NCBI RefSeq assembly: GCF_001713455.1
Contig: NZ_CP016464.1
Location: 2,590,001 to 2,654,000, forward strand
Length of the DNA stretch: 64,000 nucleotides
Direction: 5' to 3'
Source: Bosea sp. RAC05
GTDB lineage: Bacteria; Pseudomonadota; Alphaproteobacteria; Rhizobiales; Beijerinckiaceae
Part shown: positions 16,506 through 27,932 of the stretch, piece after piece
Numbering within the stretch: the stretch's first letter is position 1
Layout: every line of letters begins with the position of its first letter
The notes under the pieces: model-generated
The model's database searches: none
What the model saw: only the letters and a program-made list of their open reading frames with translations
Told to the model about the DNA's origin: nothing
Position numbers and translations under genes: made by a program

Positions 16506-17810
16506 ATGCTCGCCGATCGCGATCGTATTTTCACCAATCTCTACGGCCTTCACGACCTGTCGCTGAAGGGCGCCATGGCGCGTGGCGCCTGGGACGGCAC
16601 CAAGTTCCTGCTGGAGCAGGGCCAGGACTGGATCATCGACGAGATGAAGAAGTCGGGCCTGCGCGGGCGTGGCGGCGCCGGCTTCCCGACCGGGCTGAAA
16701 TGGTCGTTCATGCCCAAGAAGAACGACGGGCGCCCGCATTACCTCGTCGTCAACGCCGACGAGTCGGAGCCGGGCACCTGCAAGGATCGCGAGATCATGC
16801 GCAACGACCCGCATACGCTGGTCGAGGGCTGCCTGATCGCCTCCTTCGCCATGGGCGCCCATGCGGCCTACATCTACATCCGCGGCGAATACATCCGCGA
16901 GCGCGAGGCGCTGCAGCGCGCCGTCGACGAGGCCTATGAGGCCAAGCTCATCGGCAAGGACAACGTCCACGGCTATCCCTTTGATCTCTATGTGCATCAC
17001 GGTGCCGGCGCCTATATCTGCGGCGAGGAGACGGCCCTGCTCGAAAGCCTTGAGGGCAAGAAGGGCATGCCGCGGATGAAGCCGCCATTCCCGGCCAATG
17101 TGGGCTTGTATGGCTGCCCGACCACGGTGAACAACGTCGAGTCGATCGCGGTGGCACCGACCATCCTGCGCCGTGGCGCGAGCTGGTTCTCCTCGCTCGG
17201 CAACCCCAACAATGTCGGCACCAAGCTGTTCTGCATCTCGGGCCATGTGAACAAGCCCTGCAATGTCGAGGAGGTGATGGGCATCCCCTTCCGCGAGCTG
17301 ATCGACCGCCATTGCGGCGGCGTCCGCGGCGGCTGGGACAACCTCAAGGCCGTCATTCCCGGTGGCTCCTCGGTGCGCATGGTTCCCGCCGAGCAGATCA
17401 TCGACACGCCGATGGATTTCGACTCGCTCTCCAAGCTGAAATCGGGCCTCGGCACCGCGGCCGTGATCGTCATGGACAAGTCCACCGATGTGATCCGCGC
17501 CATCGCCCGCCTCAGCCATTTCTACAAGCATGAGAGCTGCGGCCAGTGCACGCCCTGCCGCGAGGGCACGGGCTGGATGTGGCGCGTCATGGAGCGCATG
17601 GTCGAGGGCCGCGCCCAGAAGCGCGAGATCGACATGCTGCTCGACGTCACCAAGCAGATCGAAGGCCACACCATCTGCGCGCTGGGCGACGCCGCGGCCT
17701 GGCCGATCCAGGGCCTGATCGCGCATTTCCGTCACGAGATCGAGCAGCGCATCGACGACTATGCCGCCAACCCGCACAGCGAGCCCGTGCGCATGATGGC
17801 GGCGGAGTGA
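16506..17810 (+). CDS. nuoF: NADH-quinone oxidoreductase subunit F
   Basis: A 434-residue N-module subunit of the 51-kDa family that binds NADH and FMN and passes electrons to a [4Fe-4S] cluster. Seen in order: the nucleotide-binding [13 protein letters not shown] (from about residue 55), the FMN site [13 protein letters not shown], the [19 protein letters not shown] loop, and the cluster N3 ligands C345, C348, C351 and C391. Length is normal. It lies 4 nt upstream of nuoG. Confidence 0.97.
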   Translation: MLADRDRIFTNLYGLHDLSLKGAMARGAWDGTKFLLEQGQDWIIDEMKKSGLRGRGGAGFPTGLKWSFMPKKNDGRPHYLVVNADESEPGTCKDREIMRNDPHTLVEGCLIASFAMGAHAAYIYIRGEYIREREALQRAVDEAYEAKLIGKDNVHGYPFDLYVHHGAGAYICGEETALLESLEGKKGMPRMKPPFPANVGLYGCPTTVNNVESIAVAPTILRRGASWFSSLGNPNNVGTKLFCISGHVNKPCNVEEVMGIPFRELIDRHCGGVRGGWDNLKAVIPGGSSVRMVPAEQIIDTPMDFDSLSKLKSGLGTAAVIVMDKSTDVIRAIARLSHFYKHESCGQCTPCREGTGWMWRVMERMVEGRAQKREIDMLLDVTKQIEGHTICALGDAAAWPIQGLIAHFRHEIEQRIDDYAANPHSEPVRMMAAE

Positions 17811-17814
17811 GACA

Positions 17815-19878
17815 ATGACCAAACTCCTCATCGACGGCATCGAGGTCGACGTTCCGGCCGAATACACGCTCCTTCAGGCCTGCGAGGCGGCGGGTGCCGA
17901 GGTGCCGCGCTTCTGCTTCCATGAGCGGCTCTCGATTGCCGGCAACTGCCGCATGTGCCTCGTCGAGGTGAAGGGCGGCCCGCCCAAGCCGCAGGCGTCG
18001 TGTGCCATCGGCGTGCGCGACCTGCGCCCCGGCCCCAATGGCGAGCCGCCGGTCGTCTCGACCAAGTCGCCCATGGTCAAGAAGGCGCGCGAGGGGGTGA
18101 TGGAGTTCCTCCTGATCAACCACCCGCTGGATTGCCCGATCTGCGACCAGGGCGGCGAGTGCGACCTGCAGGACCAGGCGATGGCCTATGGCGTCGACAC
18201 CTCGCGCTATGCCGAGAACAAGCGCGCGGTCGAGGACAAGTATATCGGCCCGCTGGTCAAGACCTCGATGACGCGCTGCATCCAGTGCACGCGCTGCGTC
18301 CGCTTCACGACCGAAGTCGCCGGTGGCCAGGACCTCGGCGCCATCGGCCGCGGCGAGGACATGGAGATCACCACCTATCTCGAGCAGGCGATGACCTCGG
18401 AGCTTCAGGGCAACGTCGTCGACCTCTGCCCGGTCGGTGCGCTGACCTCGAAGCCCTACCAGAACAAGGCCCGGCCCTGGGAGCTGACCAAGACGCAGTC
18501 GATCGACGTGATGGACGCCGTCGGCTCGGCGATCCGCGTCGATTCCCGCGGCAAGGAGGTCATGCGCATCCTGCCCCGCCTCAACGAGGCGGTGAACGAG
18601 GAGTGGATCTCCGACAAGACCCGCCACATCGTCGACGGCCTGCGCACTCAGCGTCTCGACCGGCCCTATATCCGCCAGAACGGAGCCCTGCGCCCGGCCT
18701 CCTGGGCCGAGGCCTTCGCGCTGATCGCGGAAAAGGTGAAGGCGACCAAGCCGGAGAAGATCGGCGCCATTGCCGGCGATCTCACCGCGGTCGAGGAGAT
18801 GTTCGCGCTGCAGGGCCTGATCGCCTCGCTCGGGTCGGCTAACCTCGATTGCCGTCAGGACGGCACCAAGCTGCATCCGAAGTTCGGCCGCGCCAGCTAC
18901 ATCCTCAATGCCGGCATCGCCGGGATCGAGGAGGCGGATGCGCTGATGATCATCGGCGCCAATCCCCGCAAGGAGGCGCCGATCCTGAACGCGCGCATCC
19001 GCAAGCGCTGGCTGCGCGGCGATTTCACCCTCGGCCTGGTCGGCGAGAAGGTCGACCTGACCTATGACTACGCTCATCTCGGCGCAGGGCCGGAGACGCT
19101 CGCCGGCTTCGGCGACCACGCCCCGGCCAACCGGCAGAAGCCGATGCTGCTGATCGGGCAGGGCGCCTTGGCCCGTCCCGATGGCGAGGCGATCCTGGCG
19201 ATGGCGGCCAAGGCGGCCCGCGCGCTCGGCGTCGTCAAGGACGGCTGGAACGGTTTTGGCGTGCTGCACACGGCGGCCTCGCGCGTCGGCGGGCTCGATC
19301 TCGGCTTCGTGCCGGGAGAGGGCGGGCTCGACGTCGCCGGCATGGTCGCGCCGGGCGCGCTCGACGTCCTCTTCCTGCTCGGCGCCGACGAGATCGAGGT
19401 GCCGGCCGGTGCCTTCGTGATCTATCAGGGCACGCATGGCGACAAGGGCGCGCACCGCGCCGACGTCATCCTGCCGGGCTCGGCCTACACCGAGAAATCC
19501 GGCACCTACGTCAACACCGAGGGCCGCGTGCAGATGACCGATCGCGCCACCTTCCCGCCGGGCGACGCCCGCGAGGACTGGGCGGTGCTGCGGGCGCTGT
19601 CGGCCGCGCTCGGCAAGACGCTGCCCTTTGACTCGCTGGCCGGCCTGCGCAGGGCGCTCTATGCGGCGCACCCGCATTTTGCCGCGCTCGACCGGCTCGA
19701 TCCGGCGGACGCCTCGGGGCTCGGCACGCTCGCCGATCTCGGCGGCAAGGCCGAGAAGACCGGCTTCGTCTCGCCGGTCGCCGACTTCTACCAGACCAAC
19801 CCGATCGCGCGCGCTTCCGCCGTGATGGCCGAGTGTTCGGCGCTGGCTTCGGGCCGGCTGCAGCAGGCGGCGGAGTAA
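17815..19878 (+). CDS. nuoG: NADH-quinone oxidoreductase subunit G
   Basis: A 687-residue electron-relay subunit of the 75-kDa family. The N-terminus binds [2Fe-2S] N1b through C34, C45, C48 and C63. N5 is held by H103, C107, C110 and C116, with the unusual His ligand kept. N4 uses C155, C158, C161 and the Cys of VVDLCPVGA near residue 205. The rest is the molybdopterin-oxidoreductase-like domain, which binds no Mo cofactor in this family. No extra N7 ligands are evident. It ends 6 nt before nuoH. Confidence 0.96.
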   Translation: MTKLLIDGIEVDVPAEYTLLQACEAAGAEVPRFCFHERLSIAGNCRMCLVEVKGGPPKPQASCAIGVRDLRPGPNGEPPVVSTKSPMVKKAREGVMEFLLINHPLDCPICDQGGECDLQDQAMAYGVDTSRYAENKRAVEDKYIGPLVKTSMTRCIQCTRCVRFTTEVAGGQDLGAIGRGEDMEITTYLEQAMTSELQGNVVDLCPVGALTSKPYQNKARPWELTKTQSIDVMDAVGSAIRVDSRGKEVMRILPRLNEAVNEEWISDKTRHIVDGLRTQRLDRPYIRQNGALRPASWAEAFALIAEKVKATKPEKIGAIAGDLTAVEEMFALQGLIASLGSANLDCRQDGTKLHPKFGRASYILNAGIAGIEEADALMIIGANPRKEAPILNARIRKRWLRGDFTLGLVGEKVDLTYDYAHLGAGPETLAGFGDHAPANRQKPMLLIGQGALARPDGEAILAMAAKAARALGVVKDGWNGFGVLHTAASRVGGLDLGFVPGEGGLDVAGMVAPGALDVLFLLGADEIEVPAGAFVIYQGTHGDKGAHRADVILPGSAYTEKSGTYVNTEGRVQMTDRATFPPGDAREDWAVLRALSAALGKTLPFDSLAGLRRALYAAHPHFAALDRLDPADASGLGTLADLGGKAEKTGFVSPVADFYQTNPIARASAVMAECSALASGRLQQAAE

Positions 19879-19884
19879 CCGGCC

Positions 19885-20904
19885 ATGAACTGGGACCTCG
19901 TTCTCGATCTCGCGATCATGCTGGGCAAGAGCTTCCTGCTCATCGCCTGCCTCCTGGTCTTCATCGCCTATATCCTGCTGGCCGACCGCAAGATCTGGGC
20001 GGCGGTGCAGCTGCGGCGCGGCCCCAACGTGGTCGGGCCCTTCGGCCTGTTCCAGAGCTTCGCCGACCTGCTCAAATTCGCCTTCAAGGAGCCGATCATC
20101 CCGTCGGGCGCCAACAAGGGCGTCTTCCTGCTGGCGCCGCTGGTGACCTGCCTCTTGGCCCTGTCGGCCTGGGCGGTGATCCCGGTCGCCGAGGGCTGGG
20201 CGATCGCCAACATCAATGTCGGCATCCTCTATGTCCTGGCGATCTCGTCGCTGGGCATCTACGGCATCATCATGGCCGGCTGGGCCTCGAACTCGAAGTA
20301 CCCCTTCATGGGCGCGCTGCGCTCGGCCGCGCAGATGGTGTCCTACGAGGTCTCGATCGGCTTCGTCATCATCACCGTGCTGCTCTGCGTCGGCTCGCTC
20401 AACCTCTCGGCCATCGTCGAGGCGCAGAACACCAAGGCCGGCCTGTTCGGCTGGTACTGGCTGCCGCTGTTCCCGATGTTCGTGATCTTCTTCATCTCGG
20501 CGCTGGCCGAGACGAACCGGCCGCCCTTCGACCTGCCCGAGGCGGAATCGGAGCTCGTCGCCGGCTACATGGTCGAATACTCCTCGACCCCGTATCTGCT
20601 GTTCATGCTCGGCGAGTACGTGGCGATCATGACCATGTGCGCCATGATGGTGATCCTCTTCCTCGGGGGCTGGCTGCCGCCGTTCCCAGTCGCGCCCTTC
20701 ACCTGGGTGCCGGGCGTCGTCTGGTTCATGATCAAGGTCTGCGGCGTCTTCTTCATGTTCGCGATGGTGAAGGCCTTCGTGCCGCGCTACCGCTACGACC
20801 AGCTGATGCGGCTGGGCTGGAAGGTCTTCCTGCCGCTGTCACTGGCCTCGGTCGTGGTCGTCGCCTTCGTGCTGCAGCTCACGGGCTGGGGGCCGGTGCG
20901 CTGA
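19885..20904 (+). CDS. nuoH: NADH-quinone oxidoreductase subunit H
   Basis: A 339-residue membrane subunit of the ND1 family that forms the quinone entry channel and the first half-channel. About eight helices are seen. The conserved [16 protein letters not shown] loop lies near residues 32-48, and the acidic loop [20 protein letters not shown] near 209-230. Its stop is shared in a TGATG overlap with a small membrane gene, so the two are co-translated. Confidence 0.97.
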   Translation: MNWDLVLDLAIMLGKSFLLIACLLVFIAYILLADRKIWAAVQLRRGPNVVGPFGLFQSFADLLKFAFKEPIIPSGANKGVFLLAPLVTCLLALSAWAVIPVAEGWAIANINVGILYVLAISSLGIYGIIMAGWASNSKYPFMGALRSAAQMVSYEVSIGFVIITVLLCVGSLNLSAIVEAQNTKAGLFGWYWLPLFPMFVIFFISALAETNRPPFDLPEAESELVAGYMVEYSSTPYLLFMLGEYVAIMTMCAMMVILFLGGWLPPFPVAPFTWVPGVVWFMIKVCGVFFMFAMVKAFVPRYRYDQLMRLGWKVFLPLSLASVVVVAFVLQLTGWGPVR

Positions 20905-21113
20905 TGCTGGCCGCCGTCCTCGGAGCGCTGGCGGGGATGATCGCGGGCGGCGGGCTGTTCTTCGCGGGGTGCTACCTCGCCTGGCGCGGCCAGTGGTTCG
21001 GAGTGGGCGATGTGGTGCTCGACATCGCCTGGAATGGCTGGGTGTTCGCGGTGTTTTTCGGAGGCCTCTTCGGAAACCGCGTGATGCACTGGCTGGAGCT
21101 GGTGCCGGCATGA
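20904..21113 (+). CDS. small membrane protein inside the nuo operon
   Basis: A 69-residue protein starting within the nuoH stop codon (TGATG). It has one clear N-terminal hydrophobic helix (residues 2-26, Gly-rich), then a Trp-rich segment, and a second hydrophobic stretch FAVFFGGLFGN near 48-58. No family is recognised. Its stop overlaps the next small gene by 4 nt (ATGA). Tight coupling on both sides argues for a real, translated gene. A structural or assembly role in the complex I membrane arm is possible, but this rests only on position. Confidence 0.65.
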   Translation: MLAAVLGALAGMIAGGGLFFAGCYLAWRGQWFGVGDVVLDIAWNGWVFAVFFGGLFGNRVMHWLELVPA

Positions 21114-21346
21114 GCCAGGCAGGCGCGATCGGAGCCGTCATCGGCTTCGTGTTGGGGCTGCTGGAGTACAGGATCGTGTCGGGCGTCGTCATCGCGGCGC
21201 TGCGCCGGACCGATCGATCGACGACGCAGGCGGAGCGCGACGACTACGAGCGTCGCATCCGCTGGCTCAAGGTGGCGCTGGCCGTTCTGATGATCGGCGG
21301 CACGCCGGTGATGGGTTACGTGATCGGCCGGACCGTGTTCGGCTGA
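21110..21346 (+). CDS. second small membrane protein inside the nuo operon
   Basis: A 78-residue protein overlapping the gene before it by 4 nt (ATGA) and ending 18 nt before nuoI. It has an N-terminal hydrophobic helix (GAIGAVIGFVLGLLEY), a charged middle (RRTDRSTTQAERDDYERR), and a second hydrophobic helix (VALAVLMIGGTPVMGYVIG). This hairpin with a charged cytoplasmic or periplasmic loop is not a known Nuo subunit. Function unknown; the coupling suggests a role linked to the operon. Confidence 0.68.
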   Translation: MSQAGAIGAVIGFVLGLLEYRIVSGVVIAALRRTDRSTTQAERDDYERRIRWLKVALAVLMIGGTPVMGYVIGRTVFG

Positions 21347-21364
21347 GTGGGAAGGACGAAGGCT

Positions 21365-21853
21365 ATGTCGCTCGCACAAGCCGCAAAGGGCCTGCTGCTG
21401 AAGGAGTTCGTCGGCGCGTTCGCGCTGTCGATGCGCTATTTCTTCAAGCCGAAGGCGACCATCAACTATCCCTTCGAGAAGAATCCGCAGAGCCCGCGCT
21501 TCCGCGGCGAGCATGCCCTGCGCCGTTATCCCAATGGCGAGGAGCGTTGCATCGCCTGCAAGCTCTGCGAGGCGATCTGCCCGGCCCAGGCCATCACCAT
21601 CGAGGCCGGCCCGCGCCGCAATGACGGCACGCGCCGCACCACGCGCTACGACATCGACATGACCAAGTGCATCTATTGCGGCTTCTGCCAGGAGGCCTGC
21701 CCGGTCGATGCGATCGTCGAGGGGCCCAACTTCGAATTCGCCACCGAGACCCGCGAGGAGCTGTTCTACGACAAGGACCGGCTGCTCGAGAACGGCGCCC
21801 GCTGGGAGCGCGAGATCGCGCGCAACATCGCGATGGACGCCCCCTATCGCTGA
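21365..21853 (+). CDS. nuoI: NADH-quinone oxidoreductase subunit I
   Basis: A 162-residue ferredoxin-like subunit (TYKY family) with two [4Fe-4S] clusters, N6a and N6b. The ligand sets are C62, C65, C68 plus C112, and C102, C105, C108 plus C72. The N-terminal amphipathic part would lie on the membrane. I chose the ATG at 21365; six upstream codons are open but atypical. A 132-nt gap without a clear signal follows, before nuoJ. Confidence 0.97.
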   Translation: MSLAQAAKGLLLKEFVGAFALSMRYFFKPKATINYPFEKNPQSPRFRGEHALRRYPNGEERCIACKLCEAICPAQAITIEAGPRRNDGTRRTTRYDIDMTKCIYCGFCQEACPVDAIVEGPNFEFATETREELFYDKDRLLENGARWEREIARNIAMDAPYR

Positions 21854-21985
21854 GGCTTCGGCCAGACCCGTCGCGCGGTTGTCGCAGCCGGTGGGCCTGA
21901 CTATAGACGCTCCAAACGGCGTCCGGCGAGAGTCGGGCGCAGGTGAACACGAGAGCCGCCCGCCGGGGCGGAAAGGCTGACCGAG

Positions 21986-22609
21986 ATGAATGCCGCAGCG
22001 GCTTTCTTCTATCTGTTCGCAGGCATCACCGTCGCTTCGGCGTTCATGGTGGTGACCTCGCGCAACCCCGTTCACTCGGTGCTCTTCCTGATCCTGGCCT
22101 TCGTCAACGCGGCCGGGTTGTTCCTGCTGCTGGGGGCCGAATTCCTCGCGATGCTGCTGATCGTCGTCTATGTCGGCGCGGTCGCGGTGCTCTTCCTCTT
22201 CGTGGTGATGATGCTCGACGTCGATTTCGCCGAGTTCCGCCAGGGCTTCCTGAACTACCTGCCGATCGGCGCGCTGATCGGCCTGATCTTCGCGGTCGAG
22301 CTGCTGCTCGTCGTCGGCGCCTGGGTCATCGACCCGCAGATCGTGCGCGCGCCGGTGGCCGCCATCCCCGCCGGCATCACCAACACCGAGGCGATCGGGC
22401 GGGTGCTCTACACCCAGTATGTCTACTACTTCCAGGCCGCCGGCCTCGTCCTGCTCGTCGCCATGATCGGCGCGATCGTGCTGACCCTGCGCGACCGCCC
22501 CGGCATCAAGCGCCAGGACATCGCGCAGCAGAACGCGCGCACCAAGGCGACCGCCATGGACGTCAAGAAGGTGCAGCCGGGCGCCGCGCTGCCGGAGGAG
22601 ACGGTCTGA
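21986..22609 (+). CDS. nuoJ: NADH-quinone oxidoreductase subunit J
   Basis: A 207-residue membrane subunit of the ND6 family. Five helices are visible; the third ([21 protein letters not shown], about residues 52-72) contains the pi-bulge region that moves during turnover. The C-terminal 45 residues form a hydrophilic extension ([18 protein letters not shown]). It overlaps nuoK by one base. Confidence 0.96.
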   Translation: MNAAAAFFYLFAGITVASAFMVVTSRNPVHSVLFLILAFVNAAGLFLLLGAEFLAMLLIVVYVGAVAVLFLFVVMMLDVDFAEFRQGFLNYLPIGALIGLIFAVELLLVVGAWVIDPQIVRAPVAAIPAGITNTEAIGRVLYTQYVYYFQAAGLVLLVAMIGAIVLTLRDRPGIKRQDIAQQNARTKATAMDVKKVQPGAALPEETV

Positions 22610-22914
22610 TGATCGGGCTTGGCCACTACCTCGCCGTCGGGGCGATCCTGTTCACGCTGGGCGTGCTCGGCATCTTCCTGAACCGCAAGAACGTCATCGT
22701 CATCCTGATGTCGGTCGAGCTCATCCTGCTCGCGGTCAACCTGAACTTCGTCGCCTTTTCGAGCTTCCTGAACGACATCGTCGGGCAGATCTTCGCGCTG
22801 CTGGTGCTGACGGTGGCGGCGGCGGAAGCCGCCATCGGGCTCGCCATTCTCGTCGTCTACTTCCGCAACCGCGGCACGATCGCGGTGGAAGACATCAACA
22901 TGATGAAAGGCTGA
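22609..22914 (+). CDS. nuoK: NADH-quinone oxidoreductase subunit K
   Basis: A 101-residue membrane subunit of the ND4L family with three helices. Two membrane Glu residues needed for proton transfer are present: one in [15 protein letters not shown] and one in [11 protein letters not shown]. It starts in the stop codon of nuoJ and is 26 nt from nuoL. Confidence 0.97.
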   Translation: MIGLGHYLAVGAILFTLGVLGIFLNRKNVIVILMSVELILLAVNLNFVAFSSFLNDIVGQIFALLVLTVAAAEAAIGLAILVVYFRNRGTIAVEDINMMKG

Positions 22915-22940
22915 GGCGCGCACGCGCCCGGATCCGCCCC

Positions 22941-24965
22941 ATGTATCACGCGATCGTCTTCCTCCCCCTGATCGGCTTCCTGATCGCCGGCCTCTTCGGC
23001 CGGCTGATCGGCGCGCGCGGATCGGAGATCGTCACCACCTCGCTGCTGATCGTTTCGGCGGTCCTGTCCTGGGTCGCCTTCTTCAATGTCGGCTTCGGCG
23101 CCGGCACGACGCGCGTCCAGGTCGCGACCTGGATGTCCTCGGGTGGCTTGCAGGTCGACTGGGCCTTCCGCGTCGACACGCTCACCGTGGTGATGCTGGT
23201 CGTCGTCAACACCGTCTCGTCGCTCGTGCACCTCTACTCGATCGGGTACATGCACGAGGATCCGCACCGGCCGCGCTTCTTCGCCTATCTGTCGCTGTTC
23301 ACCTTCGCCATGCTGATGCTGGTGACGGCCGACAACCTGGTGCAGATGTTCTTCGGCTGGGAGGGCGTCGGCCTCGCCTCCTATCTGCTGATCGGCTTCT
23401 GGTACCAGAAGCCCTCCGCCTGCGCCGCGGCGATGAAGGCCTTCATCGTCAACCGCGTCGGCGATTTCGGCTTCCTGCTCGGCATCTTCCTGGTCTTCGT
23501 CCTGACCGGCTCGGTCGCCTTCGACACCATCTTCCCGCAGATCGCCGGCCTGACCGAGAAGAGCTTCCGCTTCCTCGGCTATGACTGGAACGCGCTGACG
23601 CTGACCGCGCTGCTGCTGTTCATGGGCGCCATGGGCAAGTCGGCCCAGTTCCTGCTGCACACCTGGCTGCCCGACGCGATGGAGGGCCCGACCCCGGTCT
23701 CGGCCCTGATCCACGCCGCGACCATGGTCACCGCCGGCGTCTTCATGGTTGCGCGCCTGTCGCCGATCTTCGAATACGCCCCGGTGGCGCTCACCGTCGT
23801 CATCGTCATCGGCGCGACGACCGCGTTCTTCGCCGCCACCGTCGGCCTCGTCCAGAACGACATCAAGCGCGTCATCGCCTACTCGACCTGCTCGCAGCTC
23901 GGCTACATGTTCGTCGCGCTGGGCGTCGGCGCCTATTCGGCCGGCGTCTTCCACCTCTTCACCCACGCCTTCTTCAAGGCGCTGCTGTTCCTCGGTGCCG
24001 GCTCGGTCATCCACGCGATGCACCATGAGCAGGACATGCGGAACATGGGGGGCCTGCGGAAGCACATCCCGCTGACGGCGGCCGCCATGACCATCGGCAC
24101 GCTGGCGCTCACCGGCTTCCCGCTCTTCGCCGGCTACTTCTCCAAGGATGCGATCATCGAGAGCGCCTATGCCGCGGTCGCGCATAAGGGCTTCGCCGCC
24201 TCCTATGCCTATGTGCTGCTGGTCGTCGCCGCCTGCATGACCTCGTTCTACTCCTGGCGCCTCTACTTCATGACCTTCGAGGGCAAGCCGCGCTGGGGTG
24301 CGGATGCCCACGCGTCTCATGGTCACGCCGCGCATGGTCACGACGATCATGCCCATGCTGCCCATGCGCATGACGACCACCACGGCCATGGCCACGACCA
24401 CAAGCCGCATGAGAGCCCGCTGGTGATGCTGATCCCGCTCGCCGTGCTCTCGCTCGGCGCGGTGGCCGCCGGTTTCGCCTTCAAGGGCGCCTTCATCGGG
24501 CACGGCTACGAGCACTTCTGGAAGGCTTCGCTCTTCACGGGCAAGGACAACCACATCCTGCACGAGATGCACGAGGTGCCGAAATGGGTGATCTGGTCGC
24601 CCTTCGTCGCCATGCTGATCGGCTTCGTGCTGGCGCTCTACATGTACGTCCTGCGCCCCGACGTGCCGGGCAAGCTCGCGGCCGCCAACCCGGTCCTGTA
24701 CCGCTTCCTGCTCAACAAGTGGTATTTCGACGAGATCTACGACTTCCTGTTCGTGAAGCCGTCGATGTGGATCGGGAAGTTCCTCTGGAAGAAGGGCGAC
24801 GGCTTCGTCATCGACGGCATGGGCCCGGACGGGATTTCCGCCCGCGTCGTCGACGTGACCAACCGGGTCGTGCGGCTGCAGACCGGCTATCTCTACCACT
24901 ATGCCTTCGCCATGCTGATGGGCGTCGCGGGCCTGGTGACCTGGTATCTCGTGGCGCGCGGGTGA
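22941..24965 (+). CDS. nuoL: NADH-quinone oxidoreductase subunit L, with His-rich loop
   Basis: A 674-residue antiporter-like subunit (ND5 family) at the tip of the membrane arm, with the long lateral helix at the C-terminus. The proton-channel Glu is in [18 protein letters not shown], and the key Lys and His are in the middle helices ([19 protein letters not shown]). Residues about 455-491 form a loop with 15 His in 36 residues ([17 protein letters not shown]…). It falls between membrane helices and could bind zinc, nickel or copper. Similar His-rich loops are known to me from other alphaproteobacterial NuoL proteins. Confidence 0.96.
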   Translation: MYHAIVFLPLIGFLIAGLFGRLIGARGSEIVTTSLLIVSAVLSWVAFFNVGFGAGTTRVQVATWMSSGGLQVDWAFRVDTLTVVMLVVVNTVSSLVHLYSIGYMHEDPHRPRFFAYLSLFTFAMLMLVTADNLVQMFFGWEGVGLASYLLIGFWYQKPSACAAAMKAFIVNRVGDFGFLLGIFLVFVLTGSVAFDTIFPQIAGLTEKSFRFLGYDWNALTLTALLLFMGAMGKSAQFLLHTWLPDAMEGPTPVSALIHAATMVTAGVFMVARLSPIFEYAPVALTVVIVIGATTAFFAATVGLVQNDIKRVIAYSTCSQLGYMFVALGVGAYSAGVFHLFTHAFFKALLFLGAGSVIHAMHHEQDMRNMGGLRKHIPLTAAAMTIGTLALTGFPLFAGYFSKDAIIESAYAAVAHKGFAASYAYVLLVVAACMTSFYSWRLYFMTFEGKPRWGADAHASHGHAAHGHDDHAHAAHAHDDHHGHGHDHKPHESPLVMLIPLAVLSLGAVAAGFAFKGAFIGHGYEHFWKASLFTGKDNHILHEMHEVPKWVIWSPFVAMLIGFVLALYMYVLRPDVPGKLAAANPVLYRFLLNKWYFDEIYDFLFVKPSMWIGKFLWKKGDGFVIDGMGPDGISARVVDVTNRVVRLQTGYLYHYAFAMLMGVAGLVTWYLVARG

Positions 24966-24966
24966 G

Positions 24967-26481
24967 ATGATGTTGGGCTTCGGTATCCTCACCGGTCTTC
25001 TGATCGTGCCGCTGGTCGGCACGGCGTTCATCCTGACGCTGCGCGGCGATCAGGCCGCGGTCGAGTCCAATGCGCGCTATGTGGCGCTCGGCGCCACCGT
25101 CGCGACCTTCGTGCTCGCCTGCTACGCCTGGTCGAAGTTCGACCCCGCCAATCCCGGCTTCCAGATGGTCGAGACCCATGCCTGGGTCTCCGACGCGATC
25201 CAGTTCAAGCTCGGCGTCGACGGCTTCTCCTTCCCCTTCGTGGTGCTCACCGCCTTCCTGATGCCGTTCTGCATCCTGGCGTCGTGGCATTCGATCACGA
25301 AGCGGGTGCGCGAATACATGGTCGCGTTCCTCATCCTCGAGACGCTGATGATCGGCGTCTTCGTGGCGCTCGACCTCGTGCTGTTCTACCTCTTCTTCGA
25401 GGGCGGCCTGATCCCGATGTTCCTGATCATCGGCATCTGGGGCGGCAAGCGGCGCGTCTACGCCTCCTACAAGTTCTTCCTCTACACGCTGCTGGGCTCG
25501 GTGCTGCTGCTGCTGGCGCTGATGGCGATGTACTGGCACGCCGGCACCACCGACATCCCGACGCTGCTGGCACACAAGTTCCCGGCGGGCATGCAGACCT
25601 GGCTCTGGCTCGCCTTCTTCGCCTCGTTTGCGGTGAAGATGCCGATGTGGCCGGTCCACACCTGGCTGCCGGACGCTCACGTCGAGGCGCCGACCGCGGG
25701 CTCCGTCGTGCTTGCGGCGATCATGCTGAAGATGGGCGGCTACGGCTTCATCCGCTTCTCGATCCCGATGTTCCCGGAGGCCTCGGCCTATTTCGCCTCC
25801 TTCGTCTTCGCGCTGTCGGTCATCGCCATCGTCTACACCTCGCTGGTGGCGCTGATGCAGGAGGACATCAAGAAGCTGATCGCCTACTCCTCGGTGGCGC
25901 ATATGGGCTTCGTCACCATGGGCCTGTTCACCCTGACGCCGCAGGGCATCCAGGGTGCGATGTTCCAGATGGTCAGCCACGGGCTGGTCTCGGGCGCGCT
26001 CTTCCTCTGCGTCGGCGTGATCTACGACCGCATGCACACCCGCGAGATTTCCGCCTATGGCGGGCTGGTCAACCGGATGCCGGTCTACGCGGTCGTCTTC
26101 ATGGTCTTCACCATGGCCAATGTCGGCCTGCCCGGCACGGCCGGCTTCGTCGGCGAGTTCCTGACGCTGATGGGCGCCTTCCGGGCCAATCCCTGGGTGG
26201 CCTTCATCGCCTGCTCGGGCGTCATCCTGTCGGCTGCCTATGCGCTCTGGCTCTACCGCCGCGTCGTCTTCGGCGAGCTGGTCAAGCCCGAGCTCAAGGA
26301 CATCGCCGATCTCGATCGCCGTGAAATGGTGATCCTGATCCCGCTGGTCGTGCTCACGGTCTGGTACGGTATCCGTCCGGGGACCATCCTCGACGCCTTC
26401 GCCGCGCCGACCGAAGCCCTCATCAAGAATTATCAGGCCGCACTCACCGCCGCGAAAACGGCGATGCTGGTCGTTCAGTAA
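24967..26481 (+). CDS. nuoM: NADH-quinone oxidoreductase subunit M
   Basis: A 504-residue antiporter-like proton-pumping subunit (ND4 family). About 14 helices are seen. The conserved Glu lies in [18 protein letters not shown], and the central Lys in [21 protein letters not shown]. It begins 1 nt after the nuoL stop. Two adjacent ATGs (24967, 24970) are possible starts. Length is normal. Confidence 0.97.
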   Translation: MMLGFGILTGLLIVPLVGTAFILTLRGDQAAVESNARYVALGATVATFVLACYAWSKFDPANPGFQMVETHAWVSDAIQFKLGVDGFSFPFVVLTAFLMPFCILASWHSITKRVREYMVAFLILETLMIGVFVALDLVLFYLFFEGGLIPMFLIIGIWGGKRRVYASYKFFLYTLLGSVLLLLALMAMYWHAGTTDIPTLLAHKFPAGMQTWLWLAFFASFAVKMPMWPVHTWLPDAHVEAPTAGSVVLAAIMLKMGGYGFIRFSIPMFPEASAYFASFVFALSVIAIVYTSLVALMQEDIKKLIAYSSVAHMGFVTMGLFTLTPQGIQGAMFQMVSHGLVSGALFLCVGVIYDRMHTREISAYGGLVNRMPVYAVVFMVFTMANVGLPGTAGFVGEFLTLMGAFRANPWVAFIACSGVILSAAYALWLYRRVVFGELVKPELKDIADLDRREMVILIPLVVLTVWYGIRPGTILDAFAAPTEALIKNYQAALTAAKTAMLVVQ

Positions 26482-26492
26482 GGTCTCGCAGG

Positions 26493-27920
26493 ATGGCTCT
26501 GCCCGCTCTCGGCCCGGCGCTTCCGGAAATCATCCTCGCGATCGGCGCCATCGGCATGGTGCTGGTCGGTGCGATCCGCGGCGAGCGGTCGACACGCCTG
26601 CTCGAGGGCGCGGCCCTGGCGCTGTTTGCGCTGGCGCTCGTGCTGGTTCTCGCCGGCGAGGGCCGGGCGCTCACCTTCAACGGCGGTTTCGTCGTCGACA
26701 GCTTCGCCCGTTTCTTCAAGGTGCTGACGCTGCTGGGCGCCGCCGCGGCGATCCTGCTGTCCTCGGACGCCCTGCGCCGCGACGGCTCGATGCGCTTCGA
26801 GTTCCCGATCCTGATCGTCCTGTCGACGATCGGGATGATGATGATGATCTCGGCCAACGACCTCATCAGCCTCTATGTCGGCCTCGAACTGCAGTCGCTC
26901 GCGCTCTATGTCGTCGCCGCCTTCGACCGTGACAATCCGAAATCGACCGAGGCCGGCCTGAAGTACTTCGTCCTCGGCGCGCTCTCGTCGGGCATGCTGC
27001 TCTACGGCGCCTCGCTGGTCTATGGCTTCACCGGCACGGTCAACTATGCCGGCATCGCCGCGGCGGTCCAGGGCGGGAATCCCGGGATCGGCCTGATCTT
27101 CGGCATCGTCTTCATCGCCGCCGGCGTCGCCTTCAAGATCTCAGCCGTTCCGTTCCACATGTGGACGCCGGACGTCTACGAGGGCGCACCGACCCCGGTC
27201 GCCGCCTTTTTCGCCTCCGCCCCCAAGATGGCGGCGATGGCGATGGTCGTGCGCATCTTCGTCGGGGCCTTCCCGGGCGCGCTGCACGAGTGGCAGCAGA
27301 TCGTCATCTTCATCGCAATCGCCTCGATGGCGCTCGGCGCCTTCGCCGCGATCGGTCAGACCAACATCAAGCGCCTGCTCGCCTACTCATCGATCGCCAA
27401 TATGGGCTATGCGCTGGTCGGTCTCGCCGCCGGCACCGCCAATGGCGTCCAGGGCGTGCTGGTCTACATGGCGATCTATCTGGCGACGACGCTCGGCGCC
27501 TTCGCCTGCGTGCTGCTGATGCGCCGCGACGGCAAGGCGGTCGAGGAGATCGGCGAACTCGCCGGTCTGTCGCGGACCAATCCGTGGATGGCCTTCGCGC
27601 TCTCGATGATGATGTTCTCGCTCGCGGGCATCCCGCCGCTGGCCGGGTTCTGGGCGAAGTTCTACGTCTTCCTCGCCGCCATCGACGCCAAGCTCTATGT
27701 CCTGGCCGTGGTCGGCGTCGTCACCAGCGTCATCGGCGCTTACTACTACCTGCGCCTCGTCAAGGTGATCTATTTCGACGACGCGAAGCCCGCCTTCGAG
27801 AAGGGCGACTTCGGCGTGCGGGCCGTGCTGCTGGTCTCCGCGCTGTTCGTGCTGGCGCTCTCGCTGCTGCCGGCACCGCTGCTGAACTCGGCCGGCGCGG
27901 CGGCGAAGTCGCTGTTTTGA
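26493..27920 (+). CDS. nuoN: NADH-quinone oxidoreductase subunit N
   Basis: A 475-residue antiporter-like subunit (ND2 family), last of the nuo genes. It has the YVGLELQSLALYVVAAF segment with the channel Glu, and AFKISAVPFHMWTPDVYEGAP with the central Lys. Palindromic repeats follow it before birA, so part of the transcript may end or be trimmed there. Confidence 0.97.
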   Translation: MALPALGPALPEIILAIGAIGMVLVGAIRGERSTRLLEGAALALFALALVLVLAGEGRALTFNGGFVVDSFARFFKVLTLLGAAAAILLSSDALRRDGSMRFEFPILIVLSTIGMMMMISANDLISLYVGLELQSLALYVVAAFDRDNPKSTEAGLKYFVLGALSSGMLLYGASLVYGFTGTVNYAGIAAAVQGGNPGIGLIFGIVFIAAGVAFKISAVPFHMWTPDVYEGAPTPVAAFFASAPKMAAMAMVVRIFVGAFPGALHEWQQIVIFIAIASMALGAFAAIGQTNIKRLLAYSSIANMGYALVGLAAGTANGVQGVLVYMAIYLATTLGAFACVLLMRRDGKAVEEIGELAGLSRTNPWMAFALSMMMFSLAGIPPLAGFWAKFYVFLAAIDAKLYVLAVVGVVTSVIGAYYYLRLVKVIYFDDAKPAFEKGDFGVRAVLLVSALFVLALSLLPAPLLNSAGAAAKSLF

Positions 27921-27932
27921 GGCGCGGCCATC

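Noticed and set aside
24857..26037. His/Asp/Glu-rich minus-strand open frames across nuoL and nuoM
   Set aside because: Their charged repeats come from the reverse complement of hydrophobic codons. No start, ribosome site or motif supports them.
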